The notes under the pieces were generated by a model. The model was not told the DNA's origin. It did no database searches and was given only the letters and a program-made list of their open reading frames with translations. From Streptomyces sp. NBC_00289 (GTDB taxonomy: Bacteria > Actinomycetota > Actinomycetes > Streptomycetales > Streptomycetaceae), in contig NZ_CP108046.1 in the NCBI RefSeq assembly GCF_041435115.1, positions 6,882,001 to 6,946,000 of the forward strand: DNA of 64,000 nucleotides, read 5' to 3'. The position numbers and the translations under genes are program-made. Every line of letters starts with the position of its first letter. Within the stretch, counting starts at the first letter, position 1. Shown piece by piece: positions 15,999-25,843 of the stretch.

Positions 15999-17900
15999 GT
16001 GGCAGGACGGATCAACGACGAGGACGTGAAGGCGGTACGGGACGCGGTCCCGATCGACGCCGTCGTCTCCGAGTACCTCCAGCTGCGCAACGCGGGCGGC
16101 GGAAACCTCAAGGGCCTGTGCCCCTTCCACGACGAGAAGTCGCCGTCCTTCCAGGTCAGCCCGAGCAAGGGTCTCTTCCACTGCTTCGGCTGCCAGGAGG
16201 GCGGCGACACCATCACGTTCGTGATGAAGGTCGACCACCTCACCTTCTCCGAGTCGGTCGAGCGCCTGGCCGCCCAGGCCGGCATCACCCTGCGCTACGA
16301 GGAGGGCGGCTACAACCCCGCCCACCAGCGCGGCGAGCGGATCCGCCTGGTCGAGGCCCACAAGGTGGCCGCCGACTGGTACGTGGAGCAGCTGGCGACC
16401 AGCCCGGAGGCCGACACCGGGCGCAAGTTCCTCGCCGAGCGCGGGTTCGACCAGGCCGCCGCCGACCACTTCGGCGTCGGTTACAGCCCGCAGGGCTGGG
16501 ACCACCTCACCCGTCACCTCCGCGGCAAGGGCTTCACCGACAAGGAACTCCTCCTGTCCGGCCTCGCCCAGGAGGGCCGCCGCGGCCCCATCGACCGCTT
16601 CCGTGGCCGGCTGATGTGGCCGATCCGGGACATCGGCGGCGAGGTCGTCGGCTTCGGCGCGCGCAAGCTGTACGAGTCGGACAACGGCCCCAAGTACCTC
16701 AACACCCCCGACACCGCGATCTACCGCAAGTCCCAGGTCCTCTACGGCATCGACCTGGCGAAGAAGGACATCGCCAAGTCCAGCCGCGCGGTCGTGGTCG
16801 AGGGCTACACCGACGTCATGGCCTGCCACCTCGCCGGTGTCACCACCGCCATCGCGACCTGCGGTACCGCGTTCGGCACCGACCACATCAAGATCCTGCG
16901 CCGCCTGCTGATGGACAACGGCAGCGCCCGCGTGATCTTCACCTTCGACGGCGACGCGGCCGGCCAGAAGGCGGCCCTGCGCGCCTTCGAGGACGACCAG
17001 AAGTTCGCCGCCGAGACGTACATCGCGATCGCGCCGGACAACATGGACCCCTGCGACCTGCGCCTCGCCAAGGGCGACGAGGCGGTCGCCGACCTGGTCC
17101 AACCCCGTACCCCGCTCTTCGAGTTCGCGCTCCGCCAGATCGTCGTCCGCTACGACCTCGACACTCCCGCGGGCCGTGCCGCCGCCCTCGACGAGGCTGC
17201 CCCGATCGTCGCCCGGATCAAGAACAGCGGCGCCCAGCACGAGGTCGCGGTGCAGCTCGCCGGCATGCTCGGCATCCTCGACACACAGTTCGTCGTCAAG
17301 CGGGTCGCGCAGTTGGCCCGCTGGGCCCGCGACCGCGGCGGCAAGGGACCGGCGCCCGCGCACAGCGACCCCCGGCAGTACGACGGCGGACCCCGGGCCA
17401 CCGCGTCCGGTCCGGCGCTCAACCTCCGCAACCCCGTCTACGCCACCGAGCGGGAACTCCTCAAACTCGCCCTCCAGCGCCCGGACCTCGTCTCCCCGGC
17501 CTTCGACGCGTACGGCGCCGACGAGTTCACCGCCCCCGTCTACGCGGCCGTACGCCAGGCCGTCCAGGAGGCGGGCGGCGCCGAGTACGGCACCCAGGAC
17601 CCGCAGGAGTACCTGGTCCGGGTCCGCGAGGCAGCCCCCGACAACACCGTCCGCGCGATGGTCACGGAGCTGGCGGTCGAGGCGATCATGCGCAAGACGG
17701 TCGACGACAACTACGCGGGCGACCAGCTCGTCACCGTCCGCCGCCGTGCCGTCGAGCGCCGCGTCCGCGACATCCAGAGCACCCTCGCCCGCCTGGACAC
17801 CCACAGCGACCCGGCCCAACTGGCCGCCGTACAGAACGAACTGTGGGTCCTCCAGCAGTACGACCAGGCCCTCCGGGTCCAGGGCGCGGCCGCGCTCTGA
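15999..17900 (+). CDS. dnaG: DNA primase
   Basis: A 633-residue primase making RNA primers at the replication fork with DnaB. The N-terminal zinc-binding domain has Cys41, His44, Cys62 and Cys65 (CPFHDEK and FHCFGC). It is followed by the RNA polymerase/TOPRIM core with VVVEGYTDVMACH and the metal acids in FTFDGDAAG, and a C-terminal helical DnaB-interaction domain from about residue 470. It has normal family length. The GTG start is fixed by the zinc domain and by the -10 hexamer six bases upstream. Confidence 0.98.
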   Translation: MAGRINDEDVKAVRDAVPIDAVVSEYLQLRNAGGGNLKGLCPFHDEKSPSFQVSPSKGLFHCFGCQEGGDTITFVMKVDHLTFSESVERLAAQAGITLRYEEGGYNPAHQRGERIRLVEAHKVAADWYVEQLATSPEADTGRKFLAERGFDQAAADHFGVGYSPQGWDHLTRHLRGKGFTDKELLLSGLAQEGRRGPIDRFRGRLMWPIRDIGGEVVGFGARKLYESDNGPKYLNTPDTAIYRKSQVLYGIDLAKKDIAKSSRAVVVEGYTDVMACHLAGVTTAIATCGTAFGTDHIKILRRLLMDNGSARVIFTFDGDAAGQKAALRAFEDDQKFAAETYIAIAPDNMDPCDLRLAKGDEAVADLVQPRTPLFEFALRQIVVRYDLDTPAGRAAALDEAAPIVARIKNSGAQHEVAVQLAGMLGILDTQFVVKRVAQLARWARDRGGKGPAPAHSDPRQYDGGPRATASGPALNLRNPVYATERELLKLALQRPDLVSPAFDAYGADEFTAPVYAAVRQAVQEAGGAEYGTQDPQEYLVRVREAAPDNTVRAMVTELAVEAIMRKTVDDNYAGDQLVTVRRRAVERRVRDIQSTLARLDTHSDPAQLAAVQNELWVLQQYDQALRVQGAAAL

Positions 17901-18208
17901 GGCGTGCCCGCGCGGGTCGCCGCAGCTCAGGCCGGTGCGGGGCACCCGGTCCACATCACCGGTAACCACCCGGTCACGGACCGGACTCAAAAAGTCACCG
18001 CACGCCCCTCGTGGCAGCGATGTGTCGTACTCCACACTGGGTTCCGGTGCCTGAGTCCTCGGAGCGCGGCCGATCCGTCCCCCACGGGTCCCACATCCCC
18101 GCGGTTCCGCTCATCGCGTACGGGACGGACAGCGGCGAGGCCGCCGACTCCGCCCCCGAAGCAGCGCTGCCGCACACCTCAGCAGCGATCATCCTGGAGG
18201 TCGCCCCC

Positions 18209-19396
18209 GTGCAGACCCAGACCCTCACCCAGACCGACAGCACCACGGACGGCACGGAACCGGACGCGGAAACCGACGTTCTCGACGCGGTGCCCCCGCA
18301 GAACCGTGTCGCGCACCATCCCGAGACGGCAGAGACGGCAGAGACGGCAGAGACGGCAGAGACGGCCGAGACGGCAGAGACGGAGCCGGACGACCCTCCC
18401 GCCGACGCGCTGGAGAACGCGGAGCCCGAGACCCCCGAGCCCGTCGAACCCCCCGAGTCGGCCCGGGTCCGGCCCGACACCGGTGCCCCCTCCTCGGACC
18501 TGTTCCGCCAGTACCTGCGGGAGATCGGCCGCATCCCGCTGCTCACCGCGGCCGAGGAGGTCGACCTGGCCCGCCGGGTCGAGGCCGGCCTGTTCGCCGA
18601 GGAGAAGCTCACCAGCACGCCCGACCTGGACAGCGGTCTCGCCCTCGACCTGGACCGGCTGATCGTCCTGGGCCGGATGGCCAAGCGCCGCCTCATCGAG
18701 GCGAACCTGCGGCTGGTCGTCTCCGTCGCCAAGCGGTACGTCGGCCGCGGCCTGACCATGCTCGACCTGGTCCAGGAGGGCAACCTGGGCCTCATCCGCG
18801 CCGTGGAGAAGTTCGACTACGCCCGCGGCTACAAGTTCTCCACGTACGCCACCTGGTGGATCCGCCAGGCCATGTCCCGCGCCCTCGCCGACCAGGCCCG
18901 CACCATCCGCGTCCCGGTCCACGTCGTCGAACTCATCAACCGCGTCGTCCGCGTCCAGCGCCGCATGCTCCAGGAACGCGGCTACGAGCCGACCCCGGAA
19001 GAGGTCGCCGCCCACCTCGATCTGCTGCCCGAGCGGGTCAGCGAGGTGCTCCGCCTCGCCCAGGAGCCGGTCTCCCTGCACGCGCCGGTCGGCGAGGAGG
19101 ACGACGTCGCCCTCGGCGACCTGATCGAGGACGGCGACGCGGCCTCACCGGTGGAGTCGGCGGCGTTCCTGCTGCTCAGGGAGCACCTGGAGGCGGTCCT
19201 CTCCACCCTCGGCGAGCGTGAGCGCAAGGTCGTGCAACTCCGCTACGGACTCGTCGACGGCCGCCCCCGCACCCTGGAGGAGATCGGCCGCATCTTCGGG
19301 GTCACCCGGGAGCGGATACGGCAGATCGAGTCGAAGACCCTGAACAAGCTCCGCGACCACGCCTTCGCGGACCAGCTGAGGGGCTATCTGGACTGA
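18209..19396 (+). CDS. hrdA: Group 1/2 RNA polymerase sigma factor, HrdA-like
   Basis: A sigma-70 factor of the Hrd group, about 395 residues. Region 1.2 begins at [16 protein letters not shown]. Region 2 includes [19 protein letters not shown] and the -10 recognition helix ([19 protein letters not shown]). Region 4 ends in [18 protein letters not shown] with the -35 helix-turn-helix. The GTG at 18209 is preferred because GGAGG lies 9 bases before it; the frame is open another 66 codons upstream but without a ribosome site. The acidic N-terminus contains a TAE tripeptide repeat encoded by a 9-bp tandem repeat. Position beside dnaG matches hrdA of S. coelicolor. HrdC or HrdD cannot be excluded by eye. 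Confidence 0.88.
   Translation: MQTQTLTQTDSTTDGTEPDAETDVLDAVPPQNRVAHHPETAETAETAETAETAETAETEPDDPPADALENAEPETPEPVEPPESARVRPDTGAPSSDLFRQYLREIGRIPLLTAAEEVDLARRVEAGLFAEEKLTSTPDLDSGLALDLDRLIVLGRMAKRRLIEANLRLVVSVAKRYVGRGLTMLDLVQEGNLGLIRAVEKFDYARGYKFSTYATWWIRQAMSRALADQARTIRVPVHVVELINRVVRVQRRMLQERGYEPTPEEVAAHLDLLPERVSEVLRLAQEPVSLHAPVGEEDDVALGDLIEDGDAASPVESAAFLLLREHLEAVLSTLGERERKVVQLRYGLVDGRPRTLEEIGRIFGVTRERIRQIESKTLNKLRDHAFADQLRGYLD
18323..18385 (+). repeat. 9-bp tandem repeat inside the sigma factor gene
   Basis: Seven units of gagacggca, the fifth ggcc-ended and the last ending gag, encode Glu-Thr-Ala repeats in the non-conserved N-terminal extension. Unit number can change without a frameshift. 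Confidence 0.95.
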
Positions 19397-19400
19397 GCAC

Positions 19401-19428
19401 GGGGGCCGCTCGTACGTCGGCGGCCCCC
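19401..19428. terminator. Bidirectional hairpin terminator between sigma gene and ABC operon
   Basis: GGGGGCCGC (19401-19409) pairs perfectly with GCGGCCCCC (19420-19428) around a 10-base loop. It sits in the 50-base gap between convergent genes, the usual T-poor actinobacterial terminator style. Confidence 0.7.
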
Positions 19429-19446
19429 GCCCCGGTATCACCGGGC

Positions 19447-21375
19447 TCAGTCGACCTCGGCGACCGCCTGCGCGAACTGCGCCTTGTACAGCCGCGCGTA
19501 CGCGCCGTCGGCCGTGAGCAGGTCGGTGTGCGACCCCTGCTCCACGATCGAGCCGTTCTCCATGACGAGGATCGTGTCCGCGTCCCGGATCGTCGACAGC
19601 CGGTGCGCGATCACGAAGGACGTCCGCCCGTGCGCGAGCTTGGCCATCGCCTTCTGGATCAGCACCTCGGTCCGGGTGTCCACGGAGCTGGTCGCCTCGT
19701 CGAGCACCAGGATCACCGGGTCGGACAGGAACGCCCGCGCGATGGTGATCAGTTGCTTCTCACCGGCGCTGACACCCGAGCCCTCGTCGTCGAGCACCGT
19801 GTCGTAGCCGTCGGGCAGCGTCCGCACGAACCGGTCCGCGTGGGCAGCCCGCGCCGCCTCCTCGATCTCCCCGCGCGTCACCTCGCGCGAGGCGCCGTAG
19901 GCGATGTTCTCCGCGATCGTGCCGCCGAACAGCCAGGTGTCCTGCAGCACCATCCCGATGCCGCCGCGGAGTTCGTCCCGGGACATCTTCGCGATGTCGA
20001 CGCCGTCGAGGGTGATGCGTCCGCCGGAGACGTCGTAGAACCGCATGAGCAGGTTCACGAGGGTCGTCTTGCCGGCCCCGGTCGGGCCGACGATCGCGAC
20101 CGTGTGCCCCGGCTCCACCGTCAGCGAGAGGTCCTCGATCAGCGGCTTCTCGGGCTCGTAGCGGAACGAGACGCGCTCCAGCGCCACCAGCCCGCGCAGT
20201 TCCTCGGGCCGCACTCCCGGCACCGGGTCGGCCTGCTGCTCCTCCGCGTCCAGGAGTTCGAAGATCCGCTCCGCCGACGCGACGCCCGACTGCACCAGGT
20301 TCGCCATCGACGCGACCTGCGTCAACGGCATCGAGAACTGCCGCGAGTACTGGACGAACGCCTGCACGTCACCGATGGACAGCGCGCCGGACGCCACCCG
20401 CAGCCCGCCGACGACCGCCACCAGCACGTAGTTGATGTTCGACACGAACAGCATCAGCGGCTGCATGATCCCGCTGTTGAACTGCGCCTTGAACCCGGCC
20501 TCGTACAGCCTGTCGTTCTCCTCGGCGAACTGCGCCGCCGACTCCTCCTGCCGCCCGAACACCTTCACCAGCGCGTGCCCGGTGTACATCTCCTCGATGT
20601 GGGCGTTGAGTTTGCCGGTGGTCCGCCACTGCTGCACGAAGTGCGGCTGCGACCGCTTGCCGATCCGGGTGGCGACGAAGGCCGACAGCGGCACGGTGAC
20701 CAGCGCGACCAGCGCCAGCAGCCACGACACCCAGAACATCACCGCGAGCACGCCGATGATGGTGAGCACCGAGTTGATCAGCTGCCCCATCGACTGCTGG
20801 AGCGTCTGGCCGATGTTGTCGATGTCGTTCGTCGCCCGGCTGAGCACCTCACCGCGCTGCCGCTTGTCGAAGTACGACAGCGGCAGCCGCGACAGCTTCG
20901 TCTGCACGTCCTCGCGCATCCGGAACATGGTGCGGTTCACGGCCCGGTTCACCAGCCGCGTCGCCACCGCCATCAGCAGCCCGGCGACCAGGAACGTGAC
21001 GAGCGCGAGCAGGAGTACGTCCCCGACCGCGCCGAAGTCGATGCCCTCGCCCGGCGTGAAGTTCGTACTGCGGAGCATGTCGGCGACCGAGCCCTCGCCC
21101 CGCTCCCGCATCGACTGAAGCGCCTGCTCCTTCGTGATCCCGGCCGGCATCTGCCGTCCGACGATGCCCGCGAACACCAGGTCGGTCGCCTTGCCGAGGA
21201 TCTTCGGCCCGATCACGCTGAGACCCACGCTGACGACCACACAGATCAACAGCCCGTAGATCGTGACGCGTTCCGGTTTGAACCGGGCGATCAGGCGTTT
21301 GCCCGACACCTTGAAGTCCATCGAACGCTGGTCGGGGCCGCCCCCGGCCATCATCCGCCCCATCGGCCCGGCCAT
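19447..21375 (-). CDS. ABC exporter half-transporter, second subunit of a heterodimer
   Basis: A 642-residue type I ABC exporter half with fused membrane and ATPase domains. Six membrane segments span about residues 40-340. The nucleotide-binding domain has Walker A (GPTGAGKTTL), signature GVSAGEKQL, Walker B (VILVLDEATSSVD) and the H-loop IAHRLS. The signature is SAGEKQ rather than SGGQ, as often in one half of heterodimeric exporters. The start ATG 21375 overlaps the stop of the partner gene (ATGA), so the two are translationally coupled. The frame stays open far upstream, but that part is antisense to the partner and is not coding. Drug or lipid export is the family role; the substrate is unknown. 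Confidence 0.94.
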   Translation of the reverse strand: MAGPMGRMMAGGGPDQRSMDFKVSGKRLIARFKPERVTIYGLLICVVVSVGLSVIGPKILGKATDLVFAGIVGRQMPAGITKEQALQSMRERGEGSVADMLRSTNFTPGEGIDFGAVGDVLLLALVTFLVAGLLMAVATRLVNRAVNRTMFRMREDVQTKLSRLPLSYFDKRQRGEVLSRATNDIDNIGQTLQQSMGQLINSVLTIIGVLAVMFWVSWLLALVALVTVPLSAFVATRIGKRSQPHFVQQWRTTGKLNAHIEEMYTGHALVKVFGRQEESAAQFAEENDRLYEAGFKAQFNSGIMQPLMLFVSNINYVLVAVVGGLRVASGALSIGDVQAFVQYSRQFSMPLTQVASMANLVQSGVASAERIFELLDAEEQQADPVPGVRPEELRGLVALERVSFRYEPEKPLIEDLSLTVEPGHTVAIVGPTGAGKTTLVNLLMRFYDVSGGRITLDGVDIAKMSRDELRGGIGMVLQDTWLFGGTIAENIAYGASREVTRGEIEEAARAAHADRFVRTLPDGYDTVLDDEGSGVSAGEKQLITIARAFLSDPVILVLDEATSSVDTRTEVLIQKAMAKLAHGRTSFVIAHRLSTIRDADTILVMENGSIVEQGSHTDLLTADGAYARLYKAQFAQAVAEVD

Positions 21376-23108
21376 CAGGCGGCCTCCGCTTCCGTCAGCT
21401 GGGAGAGCACGATCTCCCGGTAGGTCTCGTTGTCCGCCATGAGCTCGTGGTGCCGGCCGGTGCCGACGACCCGGCCCTCGTCCAGGACGACGATCCGGTC
21501 GGCGTCCCGGATGGTCGCCACGCGCTGCGCGACGATGACGACGGTCGCCTCGGCGGTCTCCCGGGACAGCGCCGCCCGCAGGGCCGCGTCGGTGGCGTAG
21601 TCGAGCGCGGAGAAGGAGTCGTCGAAGAGGTAGATCTCCGGGCGCTGCACGAGCGTACGGGCGATGGCCAGCCGCTGGCGCTGACCGCCGGAGACATTGC
21701 TCCCGCCCTGCGCGATCGGGGCGTCGAGCCCGTTCTCCAGCCCCTCGACGAAGCCCTTGGCCTGCGCCACCTCCAGCGCGTGCCACAGCTCCTCGTCGGT
21801 GGCGTCCGGATTGCCGTACCGCAGGTTGGTGGCGACCGTACCCGCGAACAGGTACGGCTTCTGCGGCACCAGGCCGACCGTCTTCGCCAGCAGCTTCGGG
21901 TCGATGCCCGCCACGCTCTCCCCGTCGACCAGCACCTCGCCGTCGGTGGCGTCGAACAGCCTGGGCACCAGGCCCAGCAGGGTGGACTTGCCGCTGCCGG
22001 TCGAGCCGATGACGGCCGTGGTCTCGCCCGGCAGGGCCACCAGGTCGACGCCCTTCAGCACCGGCTCCTCGGCACCCGGGTAGCGGAAACCGGCCCCGCG
22101 CAGCTCCAGATGGCCGTGCCGGCGCAGCTCCCGTACGGGGGCGGCCGGCGGAACCACGCTGGACGAGGTGTCGAGCACCTCCTGGACCCGTTCGGCGCAC
22201 ACCTCCGCGCGCGGCACCATCATGAACATGAAGGTGGCCATCATCACGGACATCACGATCTGCATCAGATAGGCGAGGAACGCGGTCAGGTCGCCGATCT
22301 GCATCTGGCCGCTGTCGATGCGGTGCGCGCCGAACCAGACCACGGCGATCGACGACAGGTTCACCACCGTCATGACGATCGGGAACATCAGCGCCAGCAG
22401 CCTGCCGGTGCCCAGCGCCACATCGGTCAGTTCCGCGTTGGACTTCCGGAAACGGTCCTTCTCGTAGTCGTCCCGGACGAACGCGCGGATCACCCGGTTG
22501 CCGGTGATCTGCTCGCGCAGCACCCGGTTCACGGTGTCCAGACGCACCTGCATGGACCGGAACAGCGGGCGCAGCCGGCGCACGATCAGTGTCACGGAGA
22601 TGCCGAGCACCGGCACGACCGCGACCAGCACCCCGGACAGCGGCACGTCCAGGCCGAGGGCCAGGATGATGCCGCCCACACACATGATCGGCGCGGACAC
22701 CAGAAGGGTGAACGTCATCAGGGCCAGCATCTGGACCTGCTGGACGTCGTTCGTGGTCCGGGTGATCAGCGAGGGCGCACCGAACTGGCCGACTTCGCGC
22801 GCCGAGAAGGACTGCACGCGGTCGAAGACGGCGGCCCGCAGGTCCCGGCCCACCGCCGAGGCGGTCCGTGCGCCGTAGTACACGGCACCGATGTTGCAGA
22901 CGACCTGCGCCATCGAGATGCCGATCATCAGGGCGCCGAACGAGAGGATGTAGCCGGTGTCTCCCTTGACGACACCACTGTCGATGATGTGCGCGTTGAG
23001 CGTGGGCAGATAGAGGGTGGCGCAGGTCTGCAGGAACTGCAGCAGCACCAGCAGGACGATGGGTTTCCTGTAGGGCCTGAGATAGGTCCGCAGAAGTCGT
23101 ATGAGCAC
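21375..23108 (-). CDS. ABC exporter half-transporter, first subunit of a heterodimer
   Basis: A 577-residue ABC exporter half encoded upstream of its partner and overlapping it by four bases. The first hydrophobic segment starts at IVLLVLLQFLQTCATLYLP. Walker A is GSTGSGKSTLL, the signature is a canonical NVSGGQRQRL, Walker B is EIYLFDDSFSALD and the switch histidine is replaced by Gln in IVAQRVATI. With the partner's intact H-loop this gives one degenerate and one canonical ATP site, typical of heterodimeric multidrug exporters. The GTG at 23108 (MLIRLLRTYLRPYRKP) fits the usual family start better than upstream codons. The ribosome site is weak. Confidence 0.92.
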   Translation of the reverse strand: MLIRLLRTYLRPYRKPIVLLVLLQFLQTCATLYLPTLNAHIIDSGVVKGDTGYILSFGALMIGISMAQVVCNIGAVYYGARTASAVGRDLRAAVFDRVQSFSAREVGQFGAPSLITRTTNDVQQVQMLALMTFTLLVSAPIMCVGGIILALGLDVPLSGVLVAVVPVLGISVTLIVRRLRPLFRSMQVRLDTVNRVLREQITGNRVIRAFVRDDYEKDRFRKSNAELTDVALGTGRLLALMFPIVMTVVNLSSIAVVWFGAHRIDSGQMQIGDLTAFLAYLMQIVMSVMMATFMFMMVPRAEVCAERVQEVLDTSSSVVPPAAPVRELRRHGHLELRGAGFRYPGAEEPVLKGVDLVALPGETTAVIGSTGSGKSTLLGLVPRLFDATDGEVLVDGESVAGIDPKLLAKTVGLVPQKPYLFAGTVATNLRYGNPDATDEELWHALEVAQAKGFVEGLENGLDAPIAQGGSNVSGGQRQRLAIARTLVQRPEIYLFDDSFSALDYATDAALRAALSRETAEATVVIVAQRVATIRDADRIVVLDEGRVVGTGRHHELMADNETYREIVLSQLTEAEAA

Positions 23109-23317
23109 GCTACGTCTCTCGGAGTCGGCGAAGGGGGCGAGTGGTTGCCCCTGGCCCCTATCGTCGACCACCCCACCCGTGTTACCTCAACCGATTAAGC
23201 CCACAGCAGTGCTTTTTCGATCCGCGAGCCCGCGATCACGGGGGAGAAGGCCGAGGGGCGCGGCCGGCCGGGGGGTGACGGAAGGGGCCGATGGGTGCGG
23301 CCGATCGCGGACGTCGT

Positions 23318-23370
23318 CCTGTGTGGCCTGTGTGGCCTGTGTGGCCTGTGTGGACTCCGCGGCCGTGCGG
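23318..23370. repeat. 9-bp tandem repeat (tgtggcctg) between ABC operon and kinase
   Basis: Four near-perfect tgtggcctg units followed by degenerate copies lie in the 281-base gap between the ABC operon start and the 3' end of the FGGY kinase gene. No gene is seen in the gap. Confidence 0.8.
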
Positions 23371-23389
23371 CCCGTGTGGCTTGCGTGGT

Positions 23390-24850
23390 CTATACGCGGA
23401 ACGCTCCCGGATGGGTCTGTTCCCGCACCGACACGTACTGCTGGCGCACCGCCTGCCCTACGGCGAGGTCCTCGCCGGGGTCCAGCACCTGCGCGGCCGC
23501 ACCCTGCCAGGCCGGCGGGTTACGCGGGTCGAGTGTGCCCTGCGACACACCGAGCGCCCAGGCCGCCTGCCGGGCCGCACCGATCGCCGCGTAGTCCGCC
23601 GGCTGCGGGACCACGACCTGCACCCCGAACAGTGCGGGCGCGGCGGCCTGTACGGCGGGCAGCTCGGCGGCCGCGCCGAGGAGGAAGATCCGCCGCACCT
23701 CGACGCCCCGGCCGCGCAGCACGTCGAGCGCGTCCGCGAGCCCGCACAGCATGCCCTCGAACGCCGCCCGCGCCAGATGCTCCGCCTTCATCGACTCCCG
23801 GCGCAGACCCGCCAGGGTTCCGGCGGTGTGCGGCAGATTCGGCGTCCGTTCACCCTCCAGGTAGGGCAGGAAAACGAGCCCGTGCGAGCCCGGTGTCGAC
23901 TTCATCGCCAGATCGGACAGGCTCTCCAGATCGGAAAGGCCGAGCAGCTCGGCGGTCCCGCGCAGCGTACGTACGGCGTTGAGCGTGGTGACGACCGGAA
24001 GGTGCATGCCGGTCGCGTCGGCCAGCGCCGTGATCATCCCGCTCTGGTCGACGAGCGCCTCGGGATGGACGGCCATCACGGACCCGGAGGCCCCCAGCGA
24101 CACGACCGCGTCACCGAAACCGAGCCCGAGCCCGAAGGCCGCGGCCATCGTCTCGCCGGTCCCGGCGGAGATCAGCAGGCCCTCCGGGGTCGTACCGGCC
24201 GCGTCGGACGGGCCGATCACCTCGGGCAGCATGGCCTGGTGACCGAGCGCCAGCTCGACCAGTTCCGGCCGGTAGCCGCCGATCGCCGCCGACCAGTAGC
24301 CGGTACCGGAGGCGCCGCCCCGGTCGGTGGTTCTGCGCACCGGCCGCCCCAGGAGCTGCCACACCAGCCAGTCGTGCGCCTGGAGCAGTACGGAGGTGCG
24401 CGCGGCGGCGTCGGGTTCGTTCTTGGCCAGCCAGCGCAGCTTGGTCACCGGCTGCGCGGCCTGCGGCACACAGCCCACCGCCTGCGCCCACGCCTCGCGT
24501 CCACCGAGCGCGTCGACCAGATCGGCGGCCGCGACCTGCGCCCGCCGGTCCCCGCCGACCATCGCCGGCCGCACGGTGTTGCCCTGCGAGTCCAGCGGTA
24601 CGACCGCGTTCTGCTGCGCGGACACACCGATGGCCTGCACGCCTTCGAGGAGCCCGCCCCCGGCGGCCTCACCGAGGGACAGCAGCCAGGCCTGCGGATC
24701 GACGTCGGCAGGCCGCCCACTGGCCTCGGCGCCATCGAGCGGATGCGGCGCATATCCCTGCCGGAGCACGGCTCCGGTGTCCGCGTCGCAGACGACGATA
24801 CGAGTGAATTCGGGTGAGCTGTCCAACCCGGCGACTATCCCCATGGCCAA
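23390..24850 (-). CDS. FGGY-family carbohydrate kinase (xylulokinase-like)
   Basis: A 486-residue cytoplasmic sugar kinase of the FGGY family. The N-terminal ATPase-fold start is MGIVAGLDSSPEFTRIVV, the substrate domain contains VGVSAQQNAVVPLD-type residues, and the C-terminal domain has the conserved SAGTGETMAAAFG and FLPYLEGERTPNLP segments. The latter is the xylulokinase-like GERTP box. It phosphorylates an open-chain sugar or polyol; D-xylulose is likely but not proven. Two possible starts, 24850 and 24844 (MGIVAG), lie close together. There is no sugar transporter next to it. Confidence 0.88.
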   Translation of the reverse strand: MAMGIVAGLDSSPEFTRIVVCDADTGAVLRQGYAPHPLDGAEASGRPADVDPQAWLLSLGEAAGGGLLEGVQAIGVSAQQNAVVPLDSQGNTVRPAMVGGDRRAQVAAADLVDALGGREAWAQAVGCVPQAAQPVTKLRWLAKNEPDAAARTSVLLQAHDWLVWQLLGRPVRRTTDRGGASGTGYWSAAIGGYRPELVELALGHQAMLPEVIGPSDAAGTTPEGLLISAGTGETMAAAFGLGLGFGDAVVSLGASGSVMAVHPEALVDQSGMITALADATGMHLPVVTTLNAVRTLRGTAELLGLSDLESLSDLAMKSTPGSHGLVFLPYLEGERTPNLPHTAGTLAGLRRESMKAEHLARAAFEGMLCGLADALDVLRGRGVEVRRIFLLGAAAELPAVQAAAPALFGVQVVVPQPADYAAIGAARQAAWALGVSQGTLDPRNPPAWQGAAAQVLDPGEDLAVGQAVRQQYVSVREQTHPGAFRV

Positions 24851-25001
24851 AATTCTGCCGCACGAACGGAGGTGAGCGCGCCGGGACGGGACCTCACGGG
24901 CGCACCGGCGCCCCGGCAGGCGACATTCGCCCGCCCGTTCGCCCGCCCGTTCGCCCGTCCGGGAGAGGCGTCCGGCGCGACGTCCGGGGCGGTGAACGCG
25001 G

Positions 25002-25034
25002 ACTCCCCCACGCCTTCACAGGCAGTGGGGGAGT
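25002..25034 (-). terminator. Hairpin terminator after the YtxH-like gene
   Basis: ACTCCCCCAC (25002-25011) and GTGGGGGAGT (25025-25034) form a perfect 10-bp stem with a 13-base loop, 30 bases downstream of the YtxH-like gene stop. It separates that gene from the kinase gene. Confidence 0.7.
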
Positions 25035-25063
25035 GCCGGGCGTAGCGAGGGGCAGGCGCCGCC

Positions 25064-25369
25064 CTAGGTGTTGCTGGTGCCCCAGTCGTCCTCGCGGCTG
25101 CCGTTGGGGCTGTGTCGGCGCAGGGACCGTACGCGGTCGGTGACCGAGTCGGGCACACGGTCTCCGACCTTCTCGCTGACCGCGTGGTACGCCTTGCCGG
25201 CGTACTCGCGGCCCTGCTGCGCCGCCGTCTCCGCGCTGTTGCGGACGGCGGGGTTCTGCGCGACCTGACGTGCGGACTTCTTCAGCTGCTCGTAGCGCTC
25301 GCGTCCGGCCTTCGTGCCGAGCACGTAACCCAGAGCGAGTCCGGCCACGAACGTGAGCCGGTAGCGCAT
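25064..25369 (-). CDS. Small YtxH-like membrane-associated protein
   Basis: A 101-residue protein with one short N-terminal membrane segment (LTFVAGLALGYVLGTKAGRER, about residues 4-24) and then a charged amphipathic helix. The G-x-x-x-G-x-x-x-A-G-R-E-R junction is the YtxH signature. The tail is hydrophilic (RRHSPNGSREDDWG). The family is linked to envelope or general stress but has no defined biochemical role. ATG 25369 is chosen because the membrane segment begins there; an open frame upstream runs into the tRNA genes and is not coding. Confidence 0.75.
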   Translation of the reverse strand: MRYRLTFVAGLALGYVLGTKAGRERYEQLKKSARQVAQNPAVRNSAETAAQQGREYAGKAYHAVSEKVGDRVPDSVTDRVRSLRRHSPNGSREDDWGTSNT

Positions 25370-25525
25370 GGCGGCCACCCTTCCCTTTGCGTAGGTCTCC
25401 GGTGCGGCTGGTGCCGGGGGAACCGATTGGCGGAGCACCCCCCTGCTTGCGCTAATGTATGTGTCGCAGCGAGCGTCCGCCCCCTGGCGAATACCCAGGT
25501 AGGTGCGTTCGATGCAACCAAGCAT

Positions 25526-25598
25526 TCCTCCGTAGCTCAATTGGCAGAGCAGCCGGCTGTTAACCGGCAGGTTACTGGTTCGAGTCCAGTCGGGGGAG
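25526..25598 (+). tRNA. tRNA-Asn (GTT), copy 1
   Basis: A 73-base cloverleaf. The acceptor TCCTCCG pairs with CGGGGGA, the D-stem is GCTC/GAGC, the anticodon loop CTGTTAA gives GTT for asparagine, and the T-arm is ACTGG-TTCGAGT-CCAGT. No CCA is encoded. It is the first of two tandem identical copies. Confidence 0.97.
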
Positions 25599-25603
25599 CT
25601 CGG

Positions 25604-25676
25604 TCCTCCGTAGCTCAATTGGCAGAGCAGCCGGCTGTTAACCGGCAGGTTACTGGTTCGAGTCCAGTCGGGGGAG
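25604..25676 (+). tRNA. tRNA-Asn (GTT), copy 2
   Basis: Identical in sequence to copy 1 and separated from it by five bases. It is presumably transcribed with it and ended by the hairpin at 25688-25709. Confidence 0.97.
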
Positions 25677-25687
25677 CATGGTGAAGG

Positions 25688-25709
25688 GGACCCCGTCGGG
25701 GTCCTTTTT
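25688..25709 (+). terminator. Intrinsic terminator after the tRNA-Asn pair
   Basis: GGACCCC (25688-25694) and GGGGTCC (25698-25704) form a 7-bp stem with a 3-base loop, followed by five T residues. It is a textbook Rho-independent terminator 12 bases after the second tRNA. Confidence 0.92.
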
Positions 25710-25843
25710 CATATCCGCCGGAACCGCCCGCTGTACTGGGCAGTCTCCATGGGCGTGCGAAGTCGACCATCCGAAGCAGGAGATCGTATGAGCGGCTATG
25801 CTGCGGCAGACGGCGCGCACACATGTACGCGACACGCCGCTAT

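Noticed and set aside
19447..22683. A single 1078-codon ABC protein
   Set aside because: Only the last ~642 codons are real; the first part is the wrong frame of the upstream ABC gene. The ATGA overlap at 21375 gives the natural start.
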